A stretch of DNA of 6,489 nt from JAABUE01 sp037440925 (lineage in GTDB: Bacteria; Chloroflexota; Anaerolineae; Anaerolineales; Villigracilaceae): positions 1 through 6,489 of the forward strand of contig JBBITF010000096.1 in NCBI GenBank assembly GCA_037440925.1, written 5' to 3'. This document shows positions 1 to 6,399 of this stretch, piece by piece. The position numbers and the translations under genes were made by a program. The notes below the pieces were generated by a model. The model was not told the DNA's origin. It worked only from the letters and a program-made list of their open reading frames with translations, and did not search any database. Numbering within the stretch: position 1 is the stretch's first letter; each line of letters starts with the position of its first letter.

Positions 1-65
1 CTGCGCCGACACCCGGAATCCGGTTGGTAAAGTTCAGGTTGTTGCAGTGGAGTCACCTAATGCAA

Positions 66-92
66 ACCCTCCCGCCTGCTCAGCGGGAGGGT
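66..92 (-). terminator. Hairpin at the end of the operon, probable terminator
   Basis: A perfect 10-bp stem (66-75 with 83-92, ACCCTCCCGC / GCGGGAGGGT) closes a seven-base loop. It begins 64 bases past the stop of the last gene. On the minus strand the stem is followed only by TTGCATT, a weak T tract, so termination could be partial or factor-assisted. No matching T run exists on the plus strand, so it fits the minus-strand operon better than any plus-strand gene entering from the left. Confidence 0.6.
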
Positions 93-156
93 CGTCAGCG
101 TGGGCAAAGGCCCGTCGAAACGGAAACAGGTAGAGGGTCAGGAACGAAGCGGGAGG

Positions 157-1338
157 TCAGTCTCCGGCGTGGGCGCCGTGATGTTCCGCCTCCAAAACCG
201 GCAGGTACTTGACCGCCAGGCCAAAGGCCAGGATGCCGAAGGAGAAGATGCCCACCGAGACCAAGATTTCGGTGATGGAGGGGAAGTAGGTCACTTTGCC
301 CATGAAGGTCGGGGCGTAGGTGAGCGGGTCGTAGTGTTCGACGGCAAACCAACTGACATCGAAGCGGTTGAGAATCATGCCCGCCAGCGTCAGCAGTGCG
401 CCGGTCAACAGGCCGCCGGGGCTGGTGCGCGCCCGTTTGAAGGAGAACAAGACGATGGGCAGGAGCGCGCCGATCAGGAGTTCAGCCCAGAACAGGAGGC
501 TCATCCCGCCGCTGGCAAAGAGCAGGGAGAGTTTGCCCTCCAGCGCCAATTGGACGAAGCGTATCACCAGGTAAAAGCCCAGCACGAAAGGCAGCCCGCG
601 GGCCAGTTTTTCGAGCAGGTGTGTCTCCAGGGCGCGCTTGAAGTAGCGCGAGGTCATGGACGACTCGAAGATGGTCATCGCCAGGCCGATGGCAACCGCT
701 GAGACGAAGAACAGCGGCGGGATCCAGGGCGTCCACCAGAGCGGATGCAGTTTTTGCGGTTGGATGAGCAGCAGCGAGCCGAGCGAGGCCTGGTGCAGGG
801 TCGAGATGACCGCCCCGAAGATGACGACCGGCTTCATCCAGCGTTTGAGCAGGGCGGCGGCCTTGTCCCACTTCAGCCGTTCAAACACAACGGGGGCAAA
901 TTCCACCGTCAGCACGGCGATGTAAATCATCACATACAGACCGATGAAGAGCAGGAAGGAGGTGAAGTTCTGGTAGCGCAGGAAGTACCAAATGCGGTGC
1001 GGTTGACCGAGTTCCACCAGCAGGGCTATGCCTTCCATGACGTAGCCCAGCAGAGCCGTGACCAGCGTCGGGCGCACCAGGGGGCGCAACTCTTCCAGCC
1101 CGAAGATATAGACCAGCGAAGCGATGACGAACGCGCCACTGCTGATGGCAATGCCGGTAAACAGGTCGAAACTGACCCAGAAGCCCCAGGGGTAGGAGTT
1201 GCTCAGGTTGCTGATGGCGCCGATGCCGTAGATATAACGCCCCAGGGCGATGAAGGCGGCAATGCCCATGAAAACCAACAGGGTCAGCGGGAACAAGCCG
1301 ATGCGGAAGCGCGGTTGAATGGCGATGTTCAGTTTCAT
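157..1338 (-). CDS. NrfD/HybB-type quinone-linked integral membrane subunit
   Basis: This 393-residue membrane protein should exchange electrons with the quinone pool for the molybdoenzyme complex. About ten hydrophobic segments can be drawn (near 13-38, 52-79, 91-110, 125-148, 169-192, 205-224, 248-268, 275-299, 308-325, 354-378). PsrC/NrfD proteins usually have eight or nine, whereas HybB has ten. Signatures that I associate with the HybB branch are YPWGFWVSFD (49-58), GQPHR (111-115), STLHQASLGSLLL (179-191), LHPLWWTPW (197-205) and NRFDVSW (324-330). I choose the start at 1338 rather than an in-frame upstream ATG at 1437. It overlaps the preceding stop as ATGA and has GGAGG at 1346-1350 with a seven-base spacer, and the upstream extension is Arg/Gly-rich shadow sequence inside the previous gene. 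The protein ends in a His-containing polar tail. It is the last gene of the operon and is followed by a hairpin. Confidence 0.93.
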   Translation of the reverse strand: MKLNIAIQPRFRIGLFPLTLLVFMGIAAFIALGRYIYGIGAISNLSNSYPWGFWVSFDLFTGIAISSGAFVIASLVYIFGLEELRPLVRPTLVTALLGYVMEGIALLVELGQPHRIWYFLRYQNFTSFLLFIGLYVMIYIAVLTVEFAPVVFERLKWDKAAALLKRWMKPVVIFGAVISTLHQASLGSLLLIQPQKLHPLWWTPWIPPLFFVSAVAIGLAMTIFESSMTSRYFKRALETHLLEKLARGLPFVLGFYLVIRFVQLALEGKLSLLFASGGMSLLFWAELLIGALLPIVLFSFKRARTSPGGLLTGALLTLAGMILNRFDVSWFAVEHYDPLTYAPTFMGKVTYFPSITEILVSVGIFSFGILAFGLAVKYLPVLEAEHHGAHAGD

Positions 1339-2114
1339 TTCTCTGCCTCCGGTTTCTTTTCTGCTTCGCCCTCTGCGACGGACTTCTTCTTGAGCAGCGA
1401 GACACCCACGGTGACCGCCGTCAGCGCCGCGCCCCACCCCAGGGCGACCGGCAGAGTCAGGCCGACTGCCGTTTCACTGACTTCGTTGATGGGTTTCTCC
1501 GGCAGAGTCGGCAGACCGAGTTCCTCAAAGGGGACGTGTGAGATGATGAGGTAGGAGGTGCCGCCGTTCTCAAATTCGCCGTAAACGTGCTGGATGTAGC
1601 GGTCAGGATGGGCAGCAATGCGTTCGTGGGCCTTCTTCAGCAGTTCCTCGCGTTCGCCATATTCCAGGGCGTCGGTTGGGCAGGTCTGCACGCAGGCGGG
1701 TTCTTCGCCAACGTCAATGCGCTGCGGGCAGAAGGTGCATTTGTCAATGAATGCGCCTTCCACAATGCCCTTGTCGTAGTCGAAGTGCGGCACGCCGAAG
1801 GGACAGGCGTTCATGCAGTAACGGCAGCCGATACACTTTTCGGGGTTGTAGACCACCGGCCCATCGGGGCGTTTGCTGTAGGCGCCCACCGGGCAGGCCG
1901 ACATGCAGTCGGGATGCTCGCAGTGCATACAGTGATAGACCATCGTGGCGCGCTGCAGGTTGGGAAACTCGCCCTTGACGCCCACGCCAGATACCCAGAT
2001 GCGGGTCTTGTCCATTTCAATGTTGTTTTCCACGCTGCAGGCCACCATGCAGGCGCGGCAGTCAATACAGCGGGTGGCATCGAACAGGTAAGCATGATGT
2101 TTGATTTCAGTCAT
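1335..2114 (-). CDS. Four-cluster [4Fe-4S] electron-transfer subunit with C-terminal membrane anchor
   Basis: This 259-residue protein is the electron-transfer subunit of the molybdoenzyme complex. Sixteen cysteines form four clusters of ligands: C16/19/22/26, C62/65/70/74, C94/97/100/104 and C126/129/141/145. This is the pattern of PsrB, PhsB, DmsB, NrfC and HybA. It should wire the catalytic subunit to the membrane subunit. Unlike typical PsrB/DmsB proteins of about 190-205 residues, it has a C-terminal extension with a hydrophobic segment (about 217-241) and a highly charged end rich in Lys and Glu. This resembles the anchor helix of HybA and of formate dehydrogenase beta subunits. No signal peptide is visible, so export presumably occurs by co-translocation with the Tat-tagged large subunit; the positive tail would then lie on the cytoplasmic side. 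GGAG at about 2120-2123 sets the ATG start, directly next to a strong hairpin repeat. The stop overlaps the next start in ATGA. Confidence 0.93.
   Translation of the reverse strand: MTEIKHHAYLFDATRCIDCRACMVACSVENNIEMDKTRIWVSGVGVKGEFPNLQRATMVYHCMHCEHPDCMSACPVGAYSKRPDGPVVYNPEKCIGCRYCMNACPFGVPHFDYDKGIVEGAFIDKCTFCPQRIDVGEEPACVQTCPTDALEYGEREELLKKAHERIAAHPDRYIQHVYGEFENGGTSYLIISHVPFEELGLPTLPEKPINEVSETAVGLTLPVALGWGAALTAVTVGVSLLKKKSVAEGEAEKKPEAEK
1346..1350 (-). promoter_or_regulatory. Ribosome binding site deciding the start of the NrfD/HybB-type gene
   Basis: GGAGG on the minus strand lies seven bases before the ATG at 1338-1336, which overlaps the TGA of the ferredoxin gene. It supports the short start and translational coupling of the two subunits. 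Confidence 0.8.
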
Positions 2115-2126
2115 AAGTTCTCCTCT

Positions 2127-2176
2127 CCCTCACCCCTTCACCCCTCTCCCAATGGGAGAGGGGACGGGGGTGAGGG
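2127..2176. repeat. Palindromic intergenic repeat (GGGAGAGGGG type) between catalytic and ferredoxin genes
   Basis: Two nested perfect 10-bp stems are visible. The inner one is CCCCTCTCCC (2141-2150) with GGGAGAGGGG (2154-2163) around an AAT loop. The outer one is CCCTCACCCC (2127-2136) with GGGGTGAGGG (2167-2176). A small internal loop (TTCA/ACG) separates them. It fills most of the 69-base gap between the two genes and ends next to the ribosome binding site of the ferredoxin gene. The motif resembles a dispersed repeat I recall from many bacterial genomes, including Chloroflexota and cyanobacteria. There is no T tract, so it is more likely an mRNA-stabilising or translation-tuning structure than a terminator. 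Confidence 0.85.
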
Positions 2177-2183
2177 ATGCCGT

Positions 2184-4364
2184 TTATGCTTTTTCCACCG
2201 TGACGAAGGTCTGACTGAGGGCCTGGCTGCCGCTGATAGGATCGGTGTACGTCTCGTGCAGGACCGAGTCGCTGGCGCCGTAACCGTAGGCGGTGGTCAA
2301 CCCCTTGGAGAGGTGACCGTAGCCAGGCGTCAGATAGACGCAGTCCGGGCGGATGGCTTCGGTTGCCTTCAGGCGGATGTGGACGCTGCCGACCTTGCTG
2401 GTCACCTTCACCCAGTCGCCATCTTGCAGGCCTTTCTGGGCAGCGGTTTTGGCGTTCATCCACAGGCGCGGCTCGTCGGCGTATTTGTGCAGCAGTTGAT
2501 TGTTTTGCGTGCCGAACTGCGTGTGCTGCGCCACCTTGCCGGTCAGCAGATAGAACTCCCCTTCGCCGGGCATGGGCGGCTCTTCCCAGGTTGGCCAGGG
2601 CGAGAAGCCGGCATTCTTGAGCGTTTCGGAATAAACTTCGATTTTGCCGGAGGGGGTATTGAAGGTAATTTCGCCGTTTTTCTCTTGCTCCGGCATCCTG
2701 GCGTAGCCTTTGGCCTTGACCTCTTCCAGACTGACGCCGAGTGTCTTGAGTTGCTGGCGCAGGAAGTCTTCTTCGTCTTCATACTGAAAGTATTCGCCAA
2801 TGCCCAGGCGCTCGCCGAGTTGTTTGTAAATCCAGAGCGTGGATTTGGCCTCGCCCTGCGGCTCGATGACCGGCTGGCGGATGAAGGCTTTGCCGTCCAC
2901 CGGCAGGAGCGGGTCGTAACGTTCCAGGTAGGAGGCTTCGGGCAGCACCACGTCCGAGAACCAGGCGGAGTCGTTCATCAGGATGTCAATGGTGACGATG
3001 AAATCCATCTTGCCGAAAGCCTGCAGGGTCTTGTTGCGGTCGGGCAGGGCCAGGATGGGATTCTGGCGCGAGATGAACCAGCCATGCGCCTGATACGGTT
3101 CGCCGCGCAGGATGTTATCGCGCAGTTCCTGGAAGACGCCCAGTTTAAGCGGCACGAGGGGGTACTTCCACGGCACGCCGTCCAGACGGAGGGCCGAGAT
3201 GCGCGGGTAGGGCGGCTGAGGCGGCGCGCCCAGCCCGGCGCCCTCTACCGTCAGTTCGGCCGAGAGACAGCCTCCCGGTCGCAGCACGGTGCCGCTCAAA
3301 GCGTTGAGCGTGGCAATCGCCCGTTCGGTCTGGAAGGAATTGACGAAGTTGGAAGTCCGCCAGCCGGGATGCACCATGGCGCAATGTTTGGCGCCGGCGT
3401 ACTCGCGGGTAATCCGTTCAATGGTCTCGGCCGGCACGCCGGTAATCTGTTCGGCCCACTGCGGCGTGTATTTCTTCATTTCGTCTTCGATGTTATCGCA
3501 GCCGACGACATACTGTTTGACGAATTCGCAGTCTGCCAGTTGATTGGTCACGATGACATTGATCATCGCCAGCAGGAAAGCCGAATCGGTGCCGGGGCGG
3601 ATGGGAATCCACTCGCTGGCCTTGGCAGCCGTCTTGGTGTAGCGCGGGTCGAGGTAGACCAACTTGGCGCCGCGGTCGAGGGCGCGAGCAAGTTCGCCCG
3701 TCTCGGAGGTCGAGATGGCCTCCATCAGGTTGCGTCCCACCATCAGGATGAATTCCACGTTGTCGTAGCTGCGGGCCGGTTCTTCAATGCCGTAGGTCAA
3801 CTGGAAGGCGGTGATCATGGCATTGAAGCACAGGCTGCGCTGCGTTCCGTAGTTGGGCGAGCCATAGGCATAGAGCAGGTTCTCGAACTGCGGCTGGGTC
3901 AGGCAGTGGGTGGTCGAGAAGACCATCGCCTCCGGGCCGTACTTTTCCTTGATTTCCAGCATCTTGCTGGCAACCAGGTCGAGCGCCTCGTCCCAGGTGG
4001 CCTTGCGGAACTTGCCCTCGCCGCGCTTGCCGACGCGGATGAGCGGGGTCAGGACACGGTCGGGGTCGTAGGTGTTCATCAGGCCCGATTGGCCGCGCGG
4101 ACACAGGTTGCCGCGTGAGTGCGGATGCTCCGGGTTGCCGTCCAGTTTGACGACGCGTCCATCCTTGACCTTGGCGATCAATCCGCAGCGCCAGACGCAC
4201 ATCTCGCACATGCTGGGGATGTAGCCGTCGCCCTTCGAGTCGAGGAACCCGGCCTGACGGGCTGCCTCGGCCACCGGAGCCGGGAGCAGGCTGCCGGTCG
4301 CCAGCGCCGCGCCCGCCGCCGCGCCTAATTTCAGAAAATCTCGTCGTGAGATGGTTTGGGTCAT
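2184..4364 (-). CDS. Molybdopterin oxidoreductase, thiosulfate/polysulfide reductase (PhsA/PsrA) type catalytic subunit
   Basis: This 726-residue protein is the catalytic subunit of a complex iron-sulfur molybdoenzyme (DMSO reductase superfamily). It opens with a Tat signal (SRRDFLK at 6-12, hydrophobic to about 30), so the folded enzyme acts outside the cytoplasmic membrane. The N-terminal [4Fe-4S] motif is C53-x2-C56-x3-C60-x27-C88. C179 in RSLCFNA lies where PsrA/PhsA enzymes carry the cysteine ligand of molybdenum; R336 and H153 are positional candidates for substrate-site residues. The molybdopterin-binding C-terminal domain starts near 600 (FYLLTGK) with a GDWVKV motif at 649-654. The length suits PsrA/PhsA and is well below TtrA (about 1000) and ArrA (about 850). 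The start is set by GGAG at 4371-4374, six bases before the ATG, and the Tat motif follows directly. Thiosulfate or polysulfide reduction is the best guess; tetrathionate, arsenic or reverse sulfide oxidation are not excluded. It is separated from both neighbours by repeat-bearing gaps, unlike the rest of the operon. Confidence 0.93.
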   Translation of the reverse strand: MTQTISRRDFLKLGAAAGAALATGSLLPAPVAEAARQAGFLDSKGDGYIPSMCEMCVWRCGLIAKVKDGRVVKLDGNPEHPHSRGNLCPRGQSGLMNTYDPDRVLTPLIRVGKRGEGKFRKATWDEALDLVASKMLEIKEKYGPEAMVFSTTHCLTQPQFENLLYAYGSPNYGTQRSLCFNAMITAFQLTYGIEEPARSYDNVEFILMVGRNLMEAISTSETGELARALDRGAKLVYLDPRYTKTAAKASEWIPIRPGTDSAFLLAMINVIVTNQLADCEFVKQYVVGCDNIEDEMKKYTPQWAEQITGVPAETIERITREYAGAKHCAMVHPGWRTSNFVNSFQTERAIATLNALSGTVLRPGGCLSAELTVEGAGLGAPPQPPYPRISALRLDGVPWKYPLVPLKLGVFQELRDNILRGEPYQAHGWFISRQNPILALPDRNKTLQAFGKMDFIVTIDILMNDSAWFSDVVLPEASYLERYDPLLPVDGKAFIRQPVIEPQGEAKSTLWIYKQLGERLGIGEYFQYEDEEDFLRQQLKTLGVSLEEVKAKGYARMPEQEKNGEITFNTPSGKIEVYSETLKNAGFSPWPTWEEPPMPGEGEFYLLTGKVAQHTQFGTQNNQLLHKYADEPRLWMNAKTAAQKGLQDGDWVKVTSKVGSVHIRLKATEAIRPDCVYLTPGYGHLSKGLTTAYGYGASDSVLHETYTDPISGSQALSQTFVTVEKA

Positions 4365-4378
4365 AGGTAACTCCAGTG

Positions 4379-4468
4379 TTCAGTTATCAGTTATCAGTTT
4401 TTCGCTCACCGATCACTGCCCACTGATTACTGATTACTGCTTACTGATCACTGCTTACTGATCACTGC
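4379..4468. repeat. ATCAGTAA-type tandem repeat block between transporter and catalytic genes
   Basis: On the minus strand two perfect 14-base units GCAGTGATCAGTAA lie at 4468-4455 and 4454-4441. Degenerate units follow (GCAGTAATCAGTAATCAG, then GGGCAGTGATCGG), and after a short break ACTGATAACTGATAACTG. The block fills the entire 90-base gap between the genes and runs into the end of the second YeeE gene. Segments 4381-4398 and 4422-4439 are inverted copies matching at 16 of 18 positions, so the RNA could fold into a long imperfect hairpin with a 23-base loop. Similar low-complexity repeats are common between genes in cyanobacteria and Chloroflexota (from memory). Confidence 0.85.
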
Positions 4469-5009
4469 TCTTCCTCTGCCATCCGGCCCGGTCAATCATG
4501 TAGAACAGGAAGAGCGACATGAGGGCGAAGAGCAAAACGGTCAGGAAGGGGCTGAGATTCCACAGGTCGGGGATGACCACATTGCCGTAGTTGGCGATGG
4601 CCATGATGGCCGGCTGCACTTGCTGATAGGTCAGGCCGTAGATGGCCGCGCCGGTCAGAAAGCCGAGCACGCCGGGGATAAGGTAATCCAGTTTGCCATC
4701 TCCTGTGCCGGCGGCGGCTGTGCCGGGGCAGAAACCGGCCATCGCCATGCCCACGCCGAAGATCAGGCCGCCCACCAGGTTGCCGACCACATAGGTCGCC
4801 GGCGGAGCGGGGAAGGTCACCAGGCCGAGGCCGCGCAGCAGGTACAGACCGCTCATCGAGACAACCAGGGCGGTCATCATGAACTTCAACACCGCCATAT
4901 CGGTAAAGCGGAAGACATTGACGATTTTGTGATACTTGGTCAGCCCGGCCTTATTGAGCGCAAAGCCGAAGGCAAGGCCCAGCACGAAAGCAACGATAAA
5001 CGAAGTCAT
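4455..5009 (-). CDS. YeeE/YedE family sulfur-compound transporter, C-terminal-type half (DUF6691-like)
   Basis: This 184-residue membrane protein is the partner of the preceding YeeE half. The diagnostic motif is GFCPGTAAAGTGDGKLD at residues 92-108, matching the GxCPGT...G.GD pattern of the second half of YeeE/YedE proteins. C94 is its only cysteine. Hydrophobic segments lie at about 3-20, 38-58, 72-92, 107-127 and 154-172, so five helices are likely. In TsuA, cysteines in the corresponding loops of both halves are thought to pass thiosulfate through the membrane; here C94 and C138 of the partner would be the pair. The ATG at 5009-5007 is preceded by AGGAGGT at 5014-5020, a very strong site that overlaps the partner's stop codon, so the two halves should be made in equal amounts. 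The final residues (about SSDQ) and the TAA stop are encoded by the first unit of a tandem repeat, so the original C-terminus may have been different. Confidence 0.9.
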   Translation of the reverse strand: MTSFIVAFVLGLAFGFALNKAGLTKYHKIVNVFRFTDMAVLKFMMTALVVSMSGLYLLRGLGLVTFPAPPATYVVGNLVGGLIFGVGMAMAGFCPGTAAAGTGDGKLDYLIPGVLGFLTGAAIYGLTYQQVQPAIMAIANYGNVVIPDLWNLSPFLTVLLFALMSLFLFYMIDRAGWQRKSSDQ

Positions 5010-5013
5010 GGCT

Positions 5014-5020
5014 ACCTCCT
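5014..5020 (-). promoter_or_regulatory. Strong ribosome binding site overlapping the stop of the first YeeE half
   Basis: AGGAGGT on the minus strand includes two bases of the TAG stop (5019-5021) of the upstream transporter half and lies four bases before the ATG of the second half. A ribosome terminating on the first half would sit on this site, favouring equal synthesis of both halves. Confidence 0.8.
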
Positions 5021-5552
5021 AATAGCGCTTGCCGTAGATAATCTTTGCCGTCACGATGCCCGAAGCGAACATCCCGGCAATGAACAGGAACGCCGCCGGG
5101 TCGAGCAGCATGCCGCCCGAAATCGCCAGGCCGCTGGTGCAGCCGCCGGCAATCCCCGAAGCGTACTCCAAGATAATGCCGCCCACGAAGAGCAGCAGCC
5201 AGCGCTTCCACAATTGCGGCCCGTAGATTTTCTTCCATTGCTCGTTATCGTTCACGCGGAACTTGAGCGTGCCGCTGGTCAACGCCGCCAGCATGCTGCC
5301 GAAGAAAATCCCCACCAGCAAGACGACATTGGTGTTAATCTCGGCCGGCATGACGAAGTTGAAGTACATGTTGTCGAACAAACTCGGCGCAATCTTCTTG
5401 CCGATAATGCCCACCAGGTTCTCAAACGCGCCCGAAGCGCCCAGCAGGCTGTTGTTAATCCACACCGCCAGAATGCCCACTACCCCGAGCAAAATCCCGG
5501 CGATATAGGGCGACCATTCTTCTCTGCGGATGTAATTCCAGATGGCTTTCAT
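5019..5552 (-). CDS. YeeE/YedE family sulfur-compound transporter, N-terminal-type half
   Basis: This 177-residue integral membrane protein belongs to the YeeE/YedE (sulfur transport) family, whose characterised member TsuA imports thiosulfate. Hydrophobic segments lie at about residues 16-32, 74-92, 116-134 and 151-172. The family signature is the glycine-rich loop GGCTSGLAISGG at 136-147, containing the only cysteine of the protein (C138). The histidine that usually follows CTSG in this family is replaced by leucine (L142). The protein is about half the length of a fused YeeE and has a long polar loop (about 33-73) after the first helix. It is immediately followed by the complementary half, so the two probably form one heterodimeric transporter, comparable to PmpA/PmpB pairs. 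The start codon ATG at 5552-5550 has a GAGGAG ribosome binding site at 5559-5564, inside the end of the cytochrome gene, which indicates translational coupling. The substrate is inferred: thiosulfate, sulfite, sulfide and persulfide sulfur are all possible. Confidence 0.9.
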   Translation of the reverse strand: MKAIWNYIRREEWSPYIAGILLGVVGILAVWINNSLLGASGAFENLVGIIGKKIAPSLFDNMYFNFVMPAEINTNVVLLVGIFFGSMLAALTSGTLKFRVNDNEQWKKIYGPQLWKRWLLLFVGGIILEYASGIAGGCTSGLAISGGMLLDPAAFLFIAGMFASGIVTAKIIYGKRY

Positions 5553-5555
5553 GGT

Positions 5556-6374
5556 TCACTCCTCTTCAGACAAAATCGTATCCAGCAGGTCAAGCGCCTT
5601 ATCGGCCTTCTTGTGCGCCAGCACCTTCTCCAGCGACTTGCGGGCGCCCGCCTTCAGCCCGGCAATCTTGGGCAGCATCTCCACCACATCGGCCGGATAC
5701 TCGGCGTCCACCGCTTTGGTATCGCCAAACTTCACGCTGACCAGTTTCTCGCGGGTGATGACATACCCGCCGCCGCCGACCACAATACCGGCAATCATCA
5801 CCAGCAGGATGACATTGCCCCAATTGACCGGCTTCTTGCCCAGAACGGTCTGCTCGTAGTGGGCGGCGTAATCCACCAGATTGGGATCATCCACCACGAC
5901 TTCGTTGCACTGACTGACCGCCGCGGCCGCCGGAGCGGATTCCGTAGCCGGAGCCGCCGGTTCGTTCCCCGCCGCAGCCTGTCCGCCGGAACCCGAGCCG
6001 ATCGCCACCCCGAGCGCGTCCGCATACACCTGGGCGCGTTCCTGCAAATCGTTCACGTGGCACTGCTGACAGGAGGCCTGAATATCCTCCAGGGGCGGCA
6101 CCATGCCGGTGTGAGCAGCAGCCGCATCGGTAGCCTGCTGATTGCCGGCGTGGCAGATGTAGCAGAAATCGCCGAAAGCGTGCGAGGTGTGCCAGGGGTT
6201 GCCGTCATTGTTGACCGGCATCTGTCCCTGCGCCTCGTGGCAGTTCTTACAGGACGAAGCCTGCGAACCGCACTGTGCGCTGGCCGGCTGGACGCTCATC
6301 AGCGAAACGGCGCTGACGACCACCAGCGTCAGGCCCAGCAGCACGAACCAAAAAGTCAAACGTTTGAATTGCAT
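5556..6374 (-). CDS. Membrane-anchored three-haem cytochrome c with cytoplasmic tail
   Basis: This 272-residue protein is probably an extracytoplasmic electron carrier for the sulfur oxidoreductase encoded downstream. A Sec-type signal peptide is visible (basic start, hydrophobic stretch about residues 7-25, PASA site near 30-33). Three CxxCH haem c motifs follow at C42-H46, C71-H75 and C102-H106. Extra histidines at 62, 65 and 88 could be distal ligands, which would fit bis-His low-potential haems. Residues about 125-153 are a Gly/Ala/Pro/Ser-rich linker. A second hydrophobic segment (about 187-206) should anchor the protein, leaving a charged, probably helical tail of about 65 residues (207-272) in the cytoplasm. 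It is the first gene visible in the operon. The start is supported by GGAGG at 6381-6385, six bases upstream of the ATG. Its stop lies three bases before the next start. I recognise the haem domain as generic small multihaem cytochrome c, but not the tail. The partner is inferred from context. Confidence 0.9.
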   Translation of the reverse strand: MQFKRLTFWFVLLGLTLVVVSAVSLMSVQPASAQCGSQASSCKNCHEAQGQMPVNNDGNPWHTSHAFGDFCYICHAGNQQATDAAAAHTGMVPPLEDIQASCQQCHVNDLQERAQVYADALGVAIGSGSGGQAAAGNEPAAPATESAPAAAAVSQCNEVVVDDPNLVDYAAHYEQTVLGKKPVNWGNVILLVMIAGIVVGGGGYVITREKLVSVKFGDTKAVDAEYPADVVEMLPKIAGLKAGARKSLEKVLAHKKADKALDLLDTILSEEE

Positions 6375-6399
6375 CCTCTTCCTCCGTGAAGAAATTTAT

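Noticed and set aside
1..56. Possible gene ends at the left edge: a plus-strand frame stopping at 28-30, and a minus-strand GTG at 56-54 open to the edge
   Set aside because: Both are under 20 codons, lack recognisable sequence, and the GTG has no ribosome binding site. Nothing can be supported.
1339..1437. An in-frame upstream ATG giving a 33-residue longer NrfD/HybB-type protein
   Set aside because: The extension lies inside the ferredoxin gene and is Arg/Gly-rich. The ATGA overlap with a good ribosome binding site supports the start at 1338.
1587..4118. An 843-codon open frame on the plus strand
   Set aside because: It lies antisense to the ferredoxin and catalytic genes, whose proteins are clear family members. 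The frame shows no recognisable domain and crosses an intergenic repeat. It is a GC-driven shadow.
4381..4468. The tandem repeats as a CRISPR array or replication iterons
   Set aside because: Units are short, degenerate and contiguous with no unique spacers, and no cas or replication gene is nearby.
4620..6389. A 589-codon open frame on the plus strand
   Set aside because: It is antisense to the transporter halves and the cytochrome, rich in His/Gln/Arg as expected for a reverse shadow, and has no domain that I recognise.
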